NCBI GenBank assembly: GCA_036583965.1
Contig: JAZBQD010000015.1
Coordinates: 89,081,809 to 89,145,808, forward strand
DNA length: 64,000 nucleotides
Reading direction: 5' to 3'
DNA from: Prunella strophiata
Lineage: Eukaryota > Chordata > Aves > Passeriformes > Prunellidae
The notes under the pieces: generated by a model
What the model was told of the DNA's origin: nothing
The model's input: the letters and a program-made list of their open reading frames with translations, nothing else
The model's database searches: none
In this document: piece by piece, positions 50,790-62,343 of the stretch
How the letters are laid out: every line of letters starts with the position of its first letter
Numbering within the stretch: position 1 is the first letter of the stretch
Made by a program: the position numbers and the translations under genes

Positions 50790-50868
50790 AATTAAAACAA
50801 AACCAAACCCAACAAAGTACAAAACACCAAAAAACCCAAATCCCCAAAAACCCAACCCAACCCAAAAT
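50790..50868. repeat. A/C-only low-complexity tract
   Basis: About 80 bases composed almost only of A and C (AACCC, AAACC and CCAAAA units), with isolated G and T. It resembles a decayed simple repeat. Confidence 0.8.
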
Positions 50869-51263
50869 ATGCTGGTGCAAATGACTTGAGCATTGCAGTA
50901 GTTCATGATAAATCTTACATTCTTGGTCATTCTTCAGCTGTAGCGTAAAGGAAGAAAGCACAGGAAAAATGCAGCATTTAGATACACATCACAGGGAGAA
51001 ATGCTGATAAATGGTCAAGAAAATTCCAGTAGATGTGTGTATTTGTTTTCTTAAGCGGAGATAGAGAAGTAGTGTAATGTAAGAAATCGATATCTGCTTT
51101 TTTCTGTTTGGACAGAGAGCTATATCTCCTTCTAAATTCAATTCTTTAATCAGTGGAAACTGTACTTCATAGCACAAACAAAATATGTTATTCAATGTTT
51201 TTATATTTAATGCCAGATAGAATCTCTGAAACATAAGAAGTCAACTTGAAACATACAGTTGTG
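50869..51263. other. Unannotated sequence
   Basis: AT-rich unique DNA, no feature recognised. Confidence 0.5.
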
Positions 51264-51293
51264 TTGTTTGCTCTCCCCTTGTTTGCTCTCCCC
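51264..51293. repeat. Perfect 15-bp tandem duplication
   Basis: TTGTTTGCTCTCCCC occurs twice head to tail with no difference. Confidence 0.95.
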
Positions 51294-51430
51294 TGCTCTT
51301 TCTTCTCTCTAGGCTTTGAAGGCTGCTGCTTGGGAACACATGTGGAACATTCCTCCTGAATGAAATACTGCTATTTTATATTATATAAATTTATGAGCAG
51401 ATAATTATGTTCTAATTCCTCCCAAGTGGC

Positions 51431-51742
51431 CAACTCCTGTTCTTTTCTCTTCTGCTCTGCTCCCTCTTTCTGAGCTTCACTATGCTTTTCTGCCCAGTTT
51501 CCACTCTTACTTTTTCACCAGTTTTTATCTCTTCAGGTCCCACTGCTACTTTGTTCACCCTTCCTGATTTCTTAGTGTCCCACCTTACAGCTCTTCCTCC
51601 ATGCATGATGCCTCCTCTTCACCACATCTTGCTCTGTCCTGTTTCCAGCTCCCTCCCTCTCTCTCTGTTGCTTTGTGGTCTTCCTTGCTCTGCTTATTTC
51701 TTGTTTCTTCTCATAACTTTCCTTTCTTCTGCTCTCATGCAT
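51431..51742. other. Pyrimidine-biased stretch
   Basis: About 310 bases with a marked excess of C and T on the plus strand (CTTCTGCTCTGC, CTCCCTCTCTCTCTG and similar). It drives an 89-codon plus frame (51482-51751) and matching Arg/Glu/Lys-rich minus frames (51412-51606, 51572-51754) that are not credible genes. It may be an old, decayed polypyrimidine repeat. Confidence 0.6.
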
Positions 51743-52644
51743 GAGATGTAACAAGAGACCACCTGCCTTATCAGGAAGGCAGGTATTTTAGGAAGGCCCC
51801 AGTTAGCTTTATGGTCTGTGGGCTGCCTGGTACCAGCCCAAAATAGGCTTTACCATGATAGAAAATTAAAATGTAGCATGGAAATAGTCAGTCCATCATG
51901 TTACTATGCAAAGTGTCATCTAGTGGCTCATCTTATCAAGAAAATTGCCCAGCACCATAACAGTTTTCTTCAGTCTTTACAGTCTGGTCATTGCCTCATT
52001 TTCAGTCAGGAAGGATTTTCTTAAACAATAAAACTATCCATAATGAGTCTGCTCTCTAAATTATACTCAGGCATGCAATCTCTCACTCTAATTTTGAAAC
52101 CTGATTGTCCAAATGAAGTTCTAAGTTCTAATTTTCAGGCAGGCATTTAGGCACCCAAATACCCATTTTATTCCCCTAAGTGCCGACCTGAGCACTCCAA
52201 TACAGCAGGTGAATGGGCACCCTCCCCTAACCTGCAATTTCAGCAGCGTTGCTCTGTCTCACTGAATGTGACTGCGGTGCTGTCCATCGTCCTGTGCCAC
52301 CTGCACCCTCCTCTCTGAGGCTGCTGCTCCTCCAGCAGAGCCCGTGGCTTGGCTGGCTGCTGGAGATGTGTCCCACTGTGCATCACAGGGACAGGTTCCA
52401 CTGGCACACCGCAGACCTTGGGGTTGTTTGACAGGAACTGGGAGGTGACTGAAGGACGACACGAGTGCTTCTGGCTTTGCAGCAGAGTCGCCAGCTTTGG
52501 GGGCAGCCGCTGAGCCCCGCAGCCCATGGGAGATGATGCTCACAGCATCACCCAGGAGCGGCACTTAGCACTGGACTGGGGCTCTGCAGCCTGTAGGAAT
52601 GCTTCTCTGCCTCATGCCCCTTCCCAGCCAATGCAATGACCTCT
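51743..52644. other. Unannotated sequence
   Basis: Unique DNA, becoming GC-rich after 52240. Antiparallel frames of 95-101 codons at 52240-52564 have no recognised content. A possible old repeat remnant lies at 52131-52190. Confidence 0.5.
52131..52190. mobile_element. Possible remnant of an ancient palindromic amniote repeat
   Basis: ATTTTCAGGCAGGCATTTAG, then GCACCCAAATACCCATTTTA and CCCTAAGTGCC, resembles an old reptile/bird interspersed element that contains ATTTAGGCACCTAA and its near reverse complement around a palindromic centre. Match is short and decayed. Confidence 0.3.
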
Positions 52645-52905
52645 CCAGCACCGTCCCAGCCGCTTTGAGAATAAAATCCGAGAACCCCGAGCATCCCACT
52701 ATCCCCAGGCGGCGGCCCGCGGGACTCCAGAGAGGATGGGGAGAAACAGCGATGTCTGCTGCAGGTGGCCGGCAGGAGAGCTCGGCTGGGAGCTGGGCAG
52801 GCCCCAGGATGGCCGGAGCAGCCCCGGGATGAAGCTGGGAAGCGCCCGGGCCGGCGCAATGCAGCGGGAGATGCGCAGGCGGCCGCGCCGTGGAAGCAAT
52901 CATAT
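52645..52905. promoter_or_regulatory. CpG-island-like patch
   Basis: I count about 23 CpG dinucleotides in 260 bases, including GCGGCCGC at 52879-52886, GGCGGCGGCCCGCGGG near 52710 and CGCCCGGGCCGGCGC near 52845. Flanks are CpG-poor. A CCAAT box lies at 52628-52632. Frames of 60-154 codons on both strands are a GC effect. A pyrimidine stretch ending in CCGCAG at about 52919 resembles a splice acceptor. Candidate promoter of an unannotated transcript or a CpG-rich enhancer; no exon can be defended. Confidence 0.5.
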
Positions 52906-52990
52906 TCTTTGTTCCGCAGTTTAATGGAAGCCTCCTCCACAGCACCCAGCGGCTGATTTAAATCACAATAAGGCGCTGACTCCGACTCAC

Positions 52991-53009
52991 AAAAAAAAAA
53001 AAAAAACAA

Positions 53010-53048
<39 letters not shown>

Positions 53049-53057
53049 AAAAAAACC
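52991..53057. repeat. Long A-rich tract (A16, A36-class runs)
   Basis: About 67 bases nearly all A, with CAAC and CC interruptions. It follows the CpG-rich patch by about 85 bases. It may be a retroposition tail, a simple repeat expansion or partly an assembly artefact, since homopolymers this long are error-prone. Confidence 0.9.
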
Positions 53058-55285
53058 AAGGAAGCAGACATTTATGGTTTAAATCTGGTCTGACACCTGA
53101 CCTTAACTGTGACTGCTGTGCCAGCAAACAGCAACAACAACAAAAAAAGGGCTCAATTTAAAGCCTGTTCTTGTTAACGCGGAGTGTTAGATATAACTGT
53201 GAAATTCCGGCTTTTGTGGGGTTAATTGCATAACTCTTTGCTGTGCTTTAACAAGATGTTTTGTAGCTGAATAGCTGTGATTTCCTTTGTTTCTTTCTGT
53301 GGGCCGAAGGTAGTTTAAGAGGGGAAATTAGCCATTTAATTATTATGAGTGCAGGAGAAGTAAAAAGACCATATGGTTTGCTGTTGAAATTAGTCACAAG
53401 AAACTTTTTTTTTTTTTTTTTAATAATATGTGATATTTTTAACAAGCAGATGTGAAGCCACGGCGTCTCCCACAAGAGCTTTGCCAGGCTTATCTATTGT
53501 ACCAAGTGCTGCAGGGGGGTATTTTTAGCACAGGGGGTCGTTGCATGGAGGAAGAGGGTGAGGAGGAGTGGTTGCAAGGCAGGCTGGAGGCACAGCAAGG
53601 TCAGCAGGGACTGGCCCCTGATTCCAACACAGCTGCTGTTCCTCTGGGGTCCCAGACCAGCACTGGGAAGGATGCTGAGCCCAGGCCTCTGCTGCAGGGT
53701 ATCTGCTCTGTTCCTTGCTGTCTTGAGGATCTGAGCATCTCTTCACTGGCCTGGGCTGCTGTTTGTGCCCCAGCAGGTGTCCTTCCAAAAGGCCTGTGTT
53801 TCTCTGTTGGTTTGCTTCCTGTCCTGATTCTCCCTCCAGTTCTTCATAGGCAGCCCTGAAGCCTTTTTTTCTCTCTTTCCCCAACTCGCTCACTCTTCTA
53901 GGCTATGTGACTGTTCAGTCAGCACAACGGGATTGTGGTGGCATTCCAGGCACTAGCTTTCCCAAATTGCAGTTTAAAAGCAGCAGCAGGAGCCCTGAGA
54001 GCTGTGAGCAGCGCTGCTCAACAAGGGAAAATGCTGCCCGTGGGGCCAGGCGAGATGCACACTCAGCTCCAAGCCAGCTCCCCTCGGGACTCAGCTTGGT
54101 GGGAGCAGGGAGCAGCTGCCTCTCACAGATGCACGTCTGCTCCTCCTTCCCTGTCCTCCTGGGGGCCATTGGAAGTCTTTGCCTGATATCTTTGGCACCT
54201 GTAGGTACAGCCTGTTGACCCCTCTACCTGATAACACAGATCCTATCGCGTAACTCTGAAAATTCGTTTGTGTGTTTTCTGTTTCTCAGCCAGCTTTATG
54301 TTGGTTTTGGTTTTTTTTTTTTTTTTTCTCCTTCACCTTAATCTGTTTTCCCTCTCATCCTATTCTTTGTTTGTAAGGGAAGTTTCATAAATGAAAACAG
54401 AAGCATACCATTGCCTTTATTCATTGTTTTTTATCACTTATCTAGATACAAAGGTTATAGACTAAAGAGGTTAGAGGTCACAGTTTAGAGAGGCATAGAT
54501 TTTATCTAGCAAAGTTGTGCTGTCTTTCCCCTACCTTGCCTGAATTTACTTTATATTAAACTTCTGCAGAAGGCAGAGAAATAATAAAAGAAGTAAAGTG
54601 TAAGGGAAGTGAATATTGCTTTATGAGAACTTCAGAACATTTGAATAGCAAGAATGACACCAGGTTACTTTTGTACTGGCTCCTGGCCAGACCAATAAAG
54701 TCCCTACCCAGCAAGAAATACTCTGTTTTTGCTGCTAACCCATGCAATCCTTTTGGAATTGGTGGATTTGCACCAAAAGGTAAGTCAGGGCAGGATTTGA
54801 GCCCCTCAGGAAATTGTGAACCAAGTGCTTGATCATTGCATTGCTCATGCTGCAGAGCAGGAACTCAATTAGGTTGGCATTTACTGTGTGCAGGAACACC
54901 TACGCTCCTTTTCAGGCCTCTGACACGGGAGAGCTGTAACACTGTATTGAATTGTAGGCAGCACTCTTAAACAGTGCTGCTTTTTAGATTGGCCATTTCA
55001 GGGAGTTAACCCTGCTCTCATGTTTAATTTGAACCTTCTTTTCTAGTCTCGTATTCTCCTTTGCAGTCAAAGGATTTCTGATACTTCTCTAACACAAACA
55101 ATCAAGGGGCCTGGTTTGCTTTTGCCTGAAATTCAGGAATTATTCAAGTCCCCTTATCAAGATAATTCAATAAGCTCTTCCTGTTCAAAATCACCCAGTT
55201 GAATGGCCTACGATATCTGTTCCTTCCGTTCCCTTTTTTCCTGCCTGCCTGCCTTCTTCTTCCTCTCTGTTTCTCTACACCAGTT
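53058..55285. other. Unannotated sequence, part CNE-like
   Basis: T17 runs lie at 53405-53421 and 54311-54327. The GC-richer part (53450-54220) has overlapping frames of 83-135 codons on both strands without recognised domains. The parts at about 53260-53400 and 54980-55200 look like conserved non-coding sequence by texture (AATTAGCCATTTAATTATTA; CAAGATAATTCAATAAGC). Polypyrimidine with (CTGC)3 at about 55221-55275. Confidence 0.4.
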
Positions 55286-55330
55286 CTAATTATTTTACGC
55301 TCACATGATAAATGAGTTTCAAATAATTAG
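55286..55330. promoter_or_regulatory. Convergent homeodomain-type sites (10-bp inverted repeat)
   Basis: CTAATTATTT (55286-55295) and its exact reverse complement (55321-55330) flank a 25-base spacer. Both contain TAATTA, the classic homeodomain core. The sequence just downstream (GGTGGTATAAAGGACCACAG) is also non-repetitive and CNE-like. Confidence 0.4.
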
Positions 55331-57375
55331 AGGTGGTATAAAGGACCACAGCTGGGAGATTTATGCCAGCCGAGCCGTCCGAACAAAGAGCCTTCTGTGG
55401 GTATCGTTTTTCTCTCTGGACTTTGAAGCCCTGTTCTGCTGTCTCCACCTTCAAAGAGCTATATCATTTTTAACCCACATAATTTTATTCTCCTTTTTCA
55501 TACCTGGGCAATGTCACAGGCCCTTATTAAGGAGCAGACCAAATGTCAAAGTTTTGTTGTAAATCAGCAGGAAGCCAGTAACAAGTAGGGGTGAGAGGGC
55601 TCAGGGGAGGCCCTATACAAGGACCCAAGTCAGATGTGTTGCCAATTCATTAGAAAAGAGTGCTGTAAAAGATAAACCACCTCTAACTTTCTTTAGGACA
55701 ACTTAGTAACAATAACAACATTGGATTATTTTTGCATGGGCCCTTGCCAGACTGGTCCTGTCATCTGGAAATAAAGGTAAACCTGCCTGACTTCTGCAAA
55801 TGCTAAGCCGTGTTCTTGCCTGCTGCTAAATTCTTTGAGAAAAAGTATTAAATTTTTAAGTCAGATAAATAAATAAATGGGCATCCACGAACATGCTAAG
55901 AAAGAACCTTTGAGAGAGAATATGCTATTAGTAATTCTCTTTCCTTTTTCATACTCTCCTGGCAACTTCCTATAAAGTTTGAAAGGAGAGAAACTTGTCC
56001 TGTCATAAAACAACACATCTGAAACTCCTCCTTCTCTCTGAGGCTCAAACAAGAGCTTCATACTCTGGCTGCAAAGAGCTTCTGCTGAATCAGAGCAATG
56101 TTTTGCATGGTGCTGTCTAACAATTGAAAGACAAGTTGCAATGCCAAGCTGAAGTGAAAACTGGTTTGGGTTTTTTTTTCCTCATCAGAGCAGGACCTTC
56201 AGCTGTGCACATGCATTGCCATATGACTGCTGGAGGTGGAGAGGTGGGTTTAGAACAGAAGTATTTGGTGCAGACCTGTGGAAACTGTTTGTTTCCCTGG
56301 GAAAGCCTCCTGGGCTCTCTAGTTCTAGTATATGTGGTGATGATTAAGGTGTAAATACCTGTCATGTATCTTTTCTTGTTCAGCTGTAAAAACTAAGGTG
56401 AAAGGCAACAATTAATATTTAGGGGAATGCTTAGTGTGATGTTTGATATCTTAGCTGAGAAGCAGGTGAAGACAGCTTCAGTTTCTCAGAGAGACAAAAG
56501 GGTAGAAAGTTTGACCCGTGAGCACACCGGCTCTTTCCCTCAAGGCTTTGTTTCGCTTTTTGCTTGGTTCTTTGTTTGGTGTTTAGGCTGTAAGGCCGCT
56601 GTGCCAGCTCCCTTAAAGTCCTTCGCAATCTGCTAGCATGATGCTGTGTTGCTGCAACCTATGAGAGGGTGCTGTCTGCTGCAGGAGTAGTTATCAGTGA
56701 CAACCAGTATTTTCACAGTGAAAAAACTATGTCTTAAACCAGTTCATTTCTCTGCTGAGCTTTTCCACCATAACTTGCCTCGCTTTGCCAGCTGCTGGAA
56801 AATCAGAACTGAGAGCAGTGAGTGTGAGAGAGGGATGAATCTTCAGCTTTCTCCAGGATGAAGCCACAAACTCCCTCTTAGTTCACTGGAACAACTGTGT
56901 TTGTGCAACTTAGCATGGGAACACAACCAGAGCTTTTCCTCTCATTTTTCAGCCAGGAAGGATGAGCAAGCACACATAGTAGAAACAGAGTATTTTGTGA
57001 ATGTTGCCTGAAACATGGGCACTATGTACAACAGTTTTGATCACAATAAAACAATTGCCATGAAGATGTGGCATCCACATTTGATTGGCATCTTCACTCT
57101 GAATCTTTTAGCAGAGTTATGGAACTGTATGTCCAGGCAGACAGTTGAACAAAAGAGGAGCCCATATTTTCAGGTACAGCAGCTTTAATGGTCTATTGCT
57201 TTGGCATACAAAAATATGTAATCTGGAGAGAATGTAAGACAACACTATGAATCAGAATATGTGGGGTATTTCTTCCTAGGCAGTGCAAAAAATCCAATGA
57301 ACACAAAAGAGAATAAGCATCTAAAATAAGTCTGTTAGAGAGTAGCTGTAGTAAGAAGACTGAATAAGAAACCAG
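55331..57375. other. Unannotated sequence
   Basis: AT-rich unique DNA with frames up to 85 codons (55305-55562), none recognisable. Confidence 0.5.
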
Positions 57376-57398
57376 AAAAAAAAAAAAAAAAAAAAAAA
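57376..57398. repeat. A23 homopolymer
   Basis: Twenty-three A. No AATAAA lies at the usual distance upstream and no retroposed gene is recognised. Confidence 0.9.
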
Positions 57399-60300
57399 GC
57401 AAGGAAGATCAGGTCTGTGGACTATGCTGAAGGCAAGAATTAATTTCACACAAGGGAAGGGATGAAGCAGCCTGGCAAACTACACCTGAACAGAGGAGGA
57501 CATTGATAATATAAGTGCAGGAGAAAGGGATGTAAAAAGGAAAAGGAAAAAACCCACATTTGTCTCAGCAGAACAATACTTCTAATGCCACACTGTATGA
57601 CTGATGTCATGTGGATATGATCCTCCAGAAAAATATCCCATTGCTTTACATGTCTAAAATACAGGTTCCAGTAAATGGCTGACTTGCCTGGATTCTGTTG
57701 CTTGGATCAGCTGTCTGTGCCACATTCAGGTGTTCAGTAATTGCATGTTATAGATTATGAAACTCAAAGAAAGGCCATTTCACTGTACAATTTCACTCAC
57801 AATTGTGAGTAGTGTTAGTTAAACTCCTTTTGACCCTGGTTCTCTATTTCCAAACCCTTTGTGAAGTTATGGCAAAGTTCAAGGGGTACACAGAGGGGTT
57901 TCTGAAGGCTCCATGTCTGGAAAACACTGCAAACATCATCACTGAATCAGTGTGATCAGTGTTTCCATGGGCTGATAGCTGGTGTGCAAGCACAAGACCA
58001 CCCTGGCAAGGTGTGATCTAAAAAAATAGGATACTGAGGAAATGTTGTTAGCAGAGCAGTGCAAAATGATTTAACTCAGAAGTTTTTGTAATCTTGGCCA
58101 AACACATTTACAACATCTAGCTCGTTCTCTAGTTAGGTGGTCTGGAGACTCAATTCATCCCGGGGGCCAAAATATGAAATATTTGGGAATTCTGGCAGGC
58201 TACATGCAACTATTCATGCTTCTTGTTTATCTCACTATGTTTCTTTGCATAATGATTGGGAAAGGGTGAAATAAACACAGCGATGTTTAAAACAATAGAA
58301 TGTTTTGTATTGAGACATTACTGACCCCCATTTAGATTTTCAGCAACAAGGCAAAACAGTTGCTTTAGAGATAATAGTGCTTTTTTTTTTACATTGGATA
58401 TGTGTCCAAGAGCTCTTTCTTTGCTTGCAGCACCACTTAGGAGGAAGTAGAAATGCCTTTGCAGGCTTAAATCCTGCCCAAGTTTGGTTTTATTTAGCTC
58501 AGAGTGCCACTTCTCTTGCTTTTGCAGTGGACAGAAGGTGCCCCAGACAAAAGATCTATTGCAAATACAGGCTGCTGCAAACACATTTTCCCAGCAATTC
58601 CAGAAAAACTTTCCATCATATTTTCCAAGTCCATGGAGATGGTTTGGTTTTTACTATGGGCATAGAGGTGTCAAAAATGCTCAGCCTGTTTGTGGACGTG
58701 TACAAGGCACCCACAAGGCTGCACCCAAAATAGCTGAGGTTCCTGTGGGCAGCACTCAGGGGTACATAGCACTGTTCTGGGTACTCACAGAACAAATGGA
58801 ATTTGTTGCTGTGACCAGCACATGGTGTCTCTCCTGTACATATTTTGTCCTCAACACTGCCCTCCTGCTTATGGGGTTTCGATTCAAAAGAGACAGATCT
58901 ATTATTGTTTAAATCACTGTGAGGGGGCCAAGCTTCTCTTCTCTTTGACTGTCCAAAAGCTTGGGCTGTTAATGGGAGAGGACTCAAGTGTCTCTACTTT
59001 CAATTAGTTATCTTTAACTAAGAAGAAGTTTCAAGACTGATTTTTGGAATCCCATACAAAAAACCATTTAGTACAGTTTTAGTGCAAGTCTGATAGGCCA
59101 AATTCTGTCAGGCTTTAGGAAAATGTGGCAATTCTGGCTGTGATGAGTGTGCATACTGCATAAATCTGCATGACACGTGGCTCACTCTGTCTGCTTATTC
59201 ACAAGCCCAATGATGCATTTTGCACTGAGGGAGAGAATCAACAACTTGCATATTCCACCAGGGATTTAGCTGAGTGCATCACCACATAGAGACACCAGAG
59301 CTCACATAGCCAGGGCAGGTTCTAAGTGCACAGTTAATGCCACTTCTTGCCAGATCTTCTCTTGCAAGGAAATGAAATTATTTCCAAAACTGCAAAATGA
59401 ATAATTACTATCCTGTCAATAAATTCATATTTTCCTCAAAGTGTTTTGAGGTAGCACCTGATCCTGCAAACAATTGGATTTTCACGTAAAGCAGGCTCAG
59501 GGCATTCCTTGCCATGTCAAATAATCATTATCTTTTCAACAATATCAGGGGAAACTGTTGGTTTGGGTTTTTTTTCTTCCTGCTTGCTTTTGCGCACTGT
59601 GGAGCACTTGGATGCTCATTAACATACATGTCCCTTCCAATTTCACTCTCATTTGCACTATGTTAACAGCTACTTTTTCATCTTTGCTCAGACAAACGAT
59701 GGCCTTTGTAACCAGGAATAAAATTAGTCGCAAGTGGAAACCTGTTTTAATGAGGCCAAATTGTTATTTAACTCCAAATGTGTACAGTATTTTTTGTCTA
59801 AATCTCCTTTAATCCCTCCCTAGTATTAATTATATCTTGTCATAAACAGGCCTTGGAAATGCTCGTTCCTTCAGCTGAGTTCAAAACAGAGCCTCATGCC
59901 AGACCACCACATTAATAAGGTAAAATAAAAAAAGGGGAGAAGGGGGGAAGCTCCTTTTGTCTAATTTTTCCAAAACTTCTGATTAAAATAAATGAGATCA
60001 CTGGAATTTATATAGGCAAATTTGGCAGCTCCTTTATATTTACTAAAACTGTGACATAAATCAAAACTGAGTCTCTCCAAGAATGTGTTATTTGTTATCA
60101 GAGTAATTATGTGTTAGTGACTCACACATGAATAAGGTACTTCTGTTACAGCTGTTTATTAGAGTTTTCTTGGCTTCCATTTCTTGTTCTGCCACTGCCT
60201 TGCTTCATAACCTTAGGGAAGTTTCTGTGTTTTGATTAATTCAAATGATGTGCATATGTATATGGCTGTACATACACACACAACTACATAAATATGTAAT

Positions 60301-62202
60301 TTCCTGCTAAAAGAACATTTCAAAATGCTGTAAAAGACAAAATGAAGATGACCTAGAGACTTGTTAGAGTACCTTCTTTATTTAACTGTGTACATAAGCC
60401 AGAGCTATTCAGGTAACATCCAGGCAGTATGGAGTTACAATTCATGGACCAACATGAATTTTTAGGTGAAGCAGCAACTATCTCTCATACATTCCCCTGT
60501 CTCCACTACCCCAAAAATGACTTATTCACAATAACAACAAGAAGGTATTGTTTCTTCATTAACCCAGCAGTTCTTGCCCACTTAGAGAAAGAATTTGGAA
60601 AACTATGTGTTGTTACAGTGCCATCTGGTGATTCCCGCACACAAGTGGGTGAAGCTCGCTCCTCAGCGTTAACTACTGCTCTGCATTACTTAGCATACTT
60701 CCTCAGGCAGCTTGTCTTGCTGATTTTTTTCCTTTTTTTAAACTCTTTAGCATTTTAATTCATGGGAAATTTCAACAAATGGCAGTCAAAACATTTTCCA
60801 AATGTACTCCTAATCAAGTTTATCAGTACCAGTTTGATTTTGAGAAATTGAAGGTAAAGCAAAGGAAAAAAGTGTTTCCTAAAAATTTGTAATTCATCAG
60901 AAGCCTGATTGTGCTGGTGCTGCACCCCTGGACAAAGGCATGTGCTCTTTTTGGTACCCAGGAAGTGCTGTAGGTGTATTGTTAGCATCCCATATGCATT
61001 TGCATGGCACCTGACTCTTTAAAGGTGATAAGCAAACATTGCTGACTACCACTTCTCAGTGAATTGGAGAAGCCTGGTTCCTGTTTTACATATGAGAGAA
61101 TGAATGGAGATGCTTGTTTGAGATGAGTCTTGAACAGAGCTGGAATTAGAGCTGTGTGTGTCTATTTCTCTTTTCCTGCCTGAGAACTTGACATGCTGTC
61201 TCTCAGGTTGTGCATTTTTGTGATAATTGGTGTAATGCTGTTTTGGGGCCTGGCATGCCTCTTTTGTCAGGTTTTTTGGTCACTTTGCCCATTTTCCCCT
61301 CTCAGAAGTAAGACTAATGATTGCTTGGTTCCTCTGTAATAAATAATTATTTGTGTATCATTTTATTTAATAGACAAGTAGGAGTTTTCCCCAGCCTGGG
61401 GGGTCTTTTGAGGATGCAATCTTCATGCAAAAATGGAGTAGCTACTAGTAAAATTTAGCACTAAGCCTCTGCAGCTTCAGATTCTTGCCTGAGTTGTTCA
61501 TGTAACTGCAATGACTGTTTCCTTCATTTTAAAATAGATTGAAACAAAACAAAGAATCCTGTTGCAAATAGAATACCAGTGGCCTTAAAAATATTTTGTA
61601 TGCTTTATTAGTTTAGGTAGAGGCATATAAAATTTCAGATTTTGAGTATGAATAAATATTGTAAAGCAGTAACAAATCCACCATTTCCCTTCCATCTTTT
61701 GATAATCTATAGGGGAAGGAGACCATTTCTCTCTCTTGCTTGCTAACCTATCCCAGAGGAAGTGCAGTCCCCTCTCCTTCTGTTCAGGTGTTAGCCTTTG
61801 TCTCCTCTGAAAAGCAGCAGCTCTCTCCATCCTAATATCTGCAGTGCCAGCTCACTGTCCTCTCATTCAGCTCAGTTGCAGCCTGCTGTGAATGGGGTCT
61901 TGAGGCAAGAGGTGTTTTTGGTCTTCTCCCCAATCCTTCTGAAAAGTCAATGTCCACTCTTTAAAGAGTCTGCAGGTGAGGGTATCACAGCTCAAGGTGA
62001 CAGTGTCCATTATTCCATGGAAATGGCAGAAAAGACTGTTCATATAGTTGCAATGGGTATGAACCAAAGGGCATTTTTAGAAACACATTCCCAAGAGCTA
62101 ATAAAAATATATGGTATATATGTTTCAAAAACTGAAGAAAGCAGTCAGAAGCAAAGAAGGTGTGATATCTGCAGGCAGGGCCAGCTCTGAGAAGAGTTTG
62201 CT
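57399..62202. other. Unannotated AT-rich sequence
   Basis: Frames of 118-142 codons at 58377-58987 (both strands), 109 codons at 60429-60758 and 130 codons at 61798-62190 have no recognised domain. No mobile element was noticed. A 16-bp palindrome lies at 57795-57810. Confidence 0.5.
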
Positions 62203-62343
62203 GTTTAATTGGCCAAGTTAAACAAGATACAATTAGGGCTAACATGGTCTCCTAGGATTCATAAACCCTTATTTGGAAATTTTGGGGAGATGGTGGGGAA
62301 GCAGTGGCTTTAATTGTATCTTGTTTAACTTGGCCACTTTAAT
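62203..62343. repeat. Inverted repeat with perfect 25-bp arms (foldback/hairpin)
   Basis: Arms 62211-62235 (starts GGCCAAGTTAAACAAG) and 62311-62335 are exact reverse complements around a 75-base spacer. Pairing continues imperfectly outward to 62203/62343 (including T62210-A62336 and two A-T and two T-A pairs). Inward, in RNA from the plus strand only, there are six more pairs counting G-U wobbles (62236-62241 with 62305-62310). TTTAAT (or TTAA) flanks both sides at 62204-62209 and 62338-62343. It could be a foldback/MITE-like element, a template-switch duplication or a structured RNA locus. No known family is recognised. Confidence 0.93.

Noticed and set aside
52548..53012. 154-codon minus frame over the CpG-rich patch
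   Set aside because: It begins in the A-tract (poly-Phe start) and owes its length to GC-rich, stop-poor DNA. Several frames on both strands are open here.
54600..55800. Loose similarity between about 54655-54690 and 55715-55755 (TTAC/TTAT-TTTTG...GCCAGAC)
   Set aside because: Roughly 20 of 28 aligned positions match, with a gap, and the flanks do not extend convincingly. Likely coincidence.
57795..57810. 16-bp perfect palindrome (ACTCACAATTGTGAGT)
   Set aside because: About one palindrome of this size is expected by chance in 64 kb.
60429..60758. 109-codon plus frame with a hydrophobic C-terminus
   Set aside because: The hydrophobic end comes from T-rich DNA (TTTTTTTCCTTTTTTT). No domain and no splice-consistent context.
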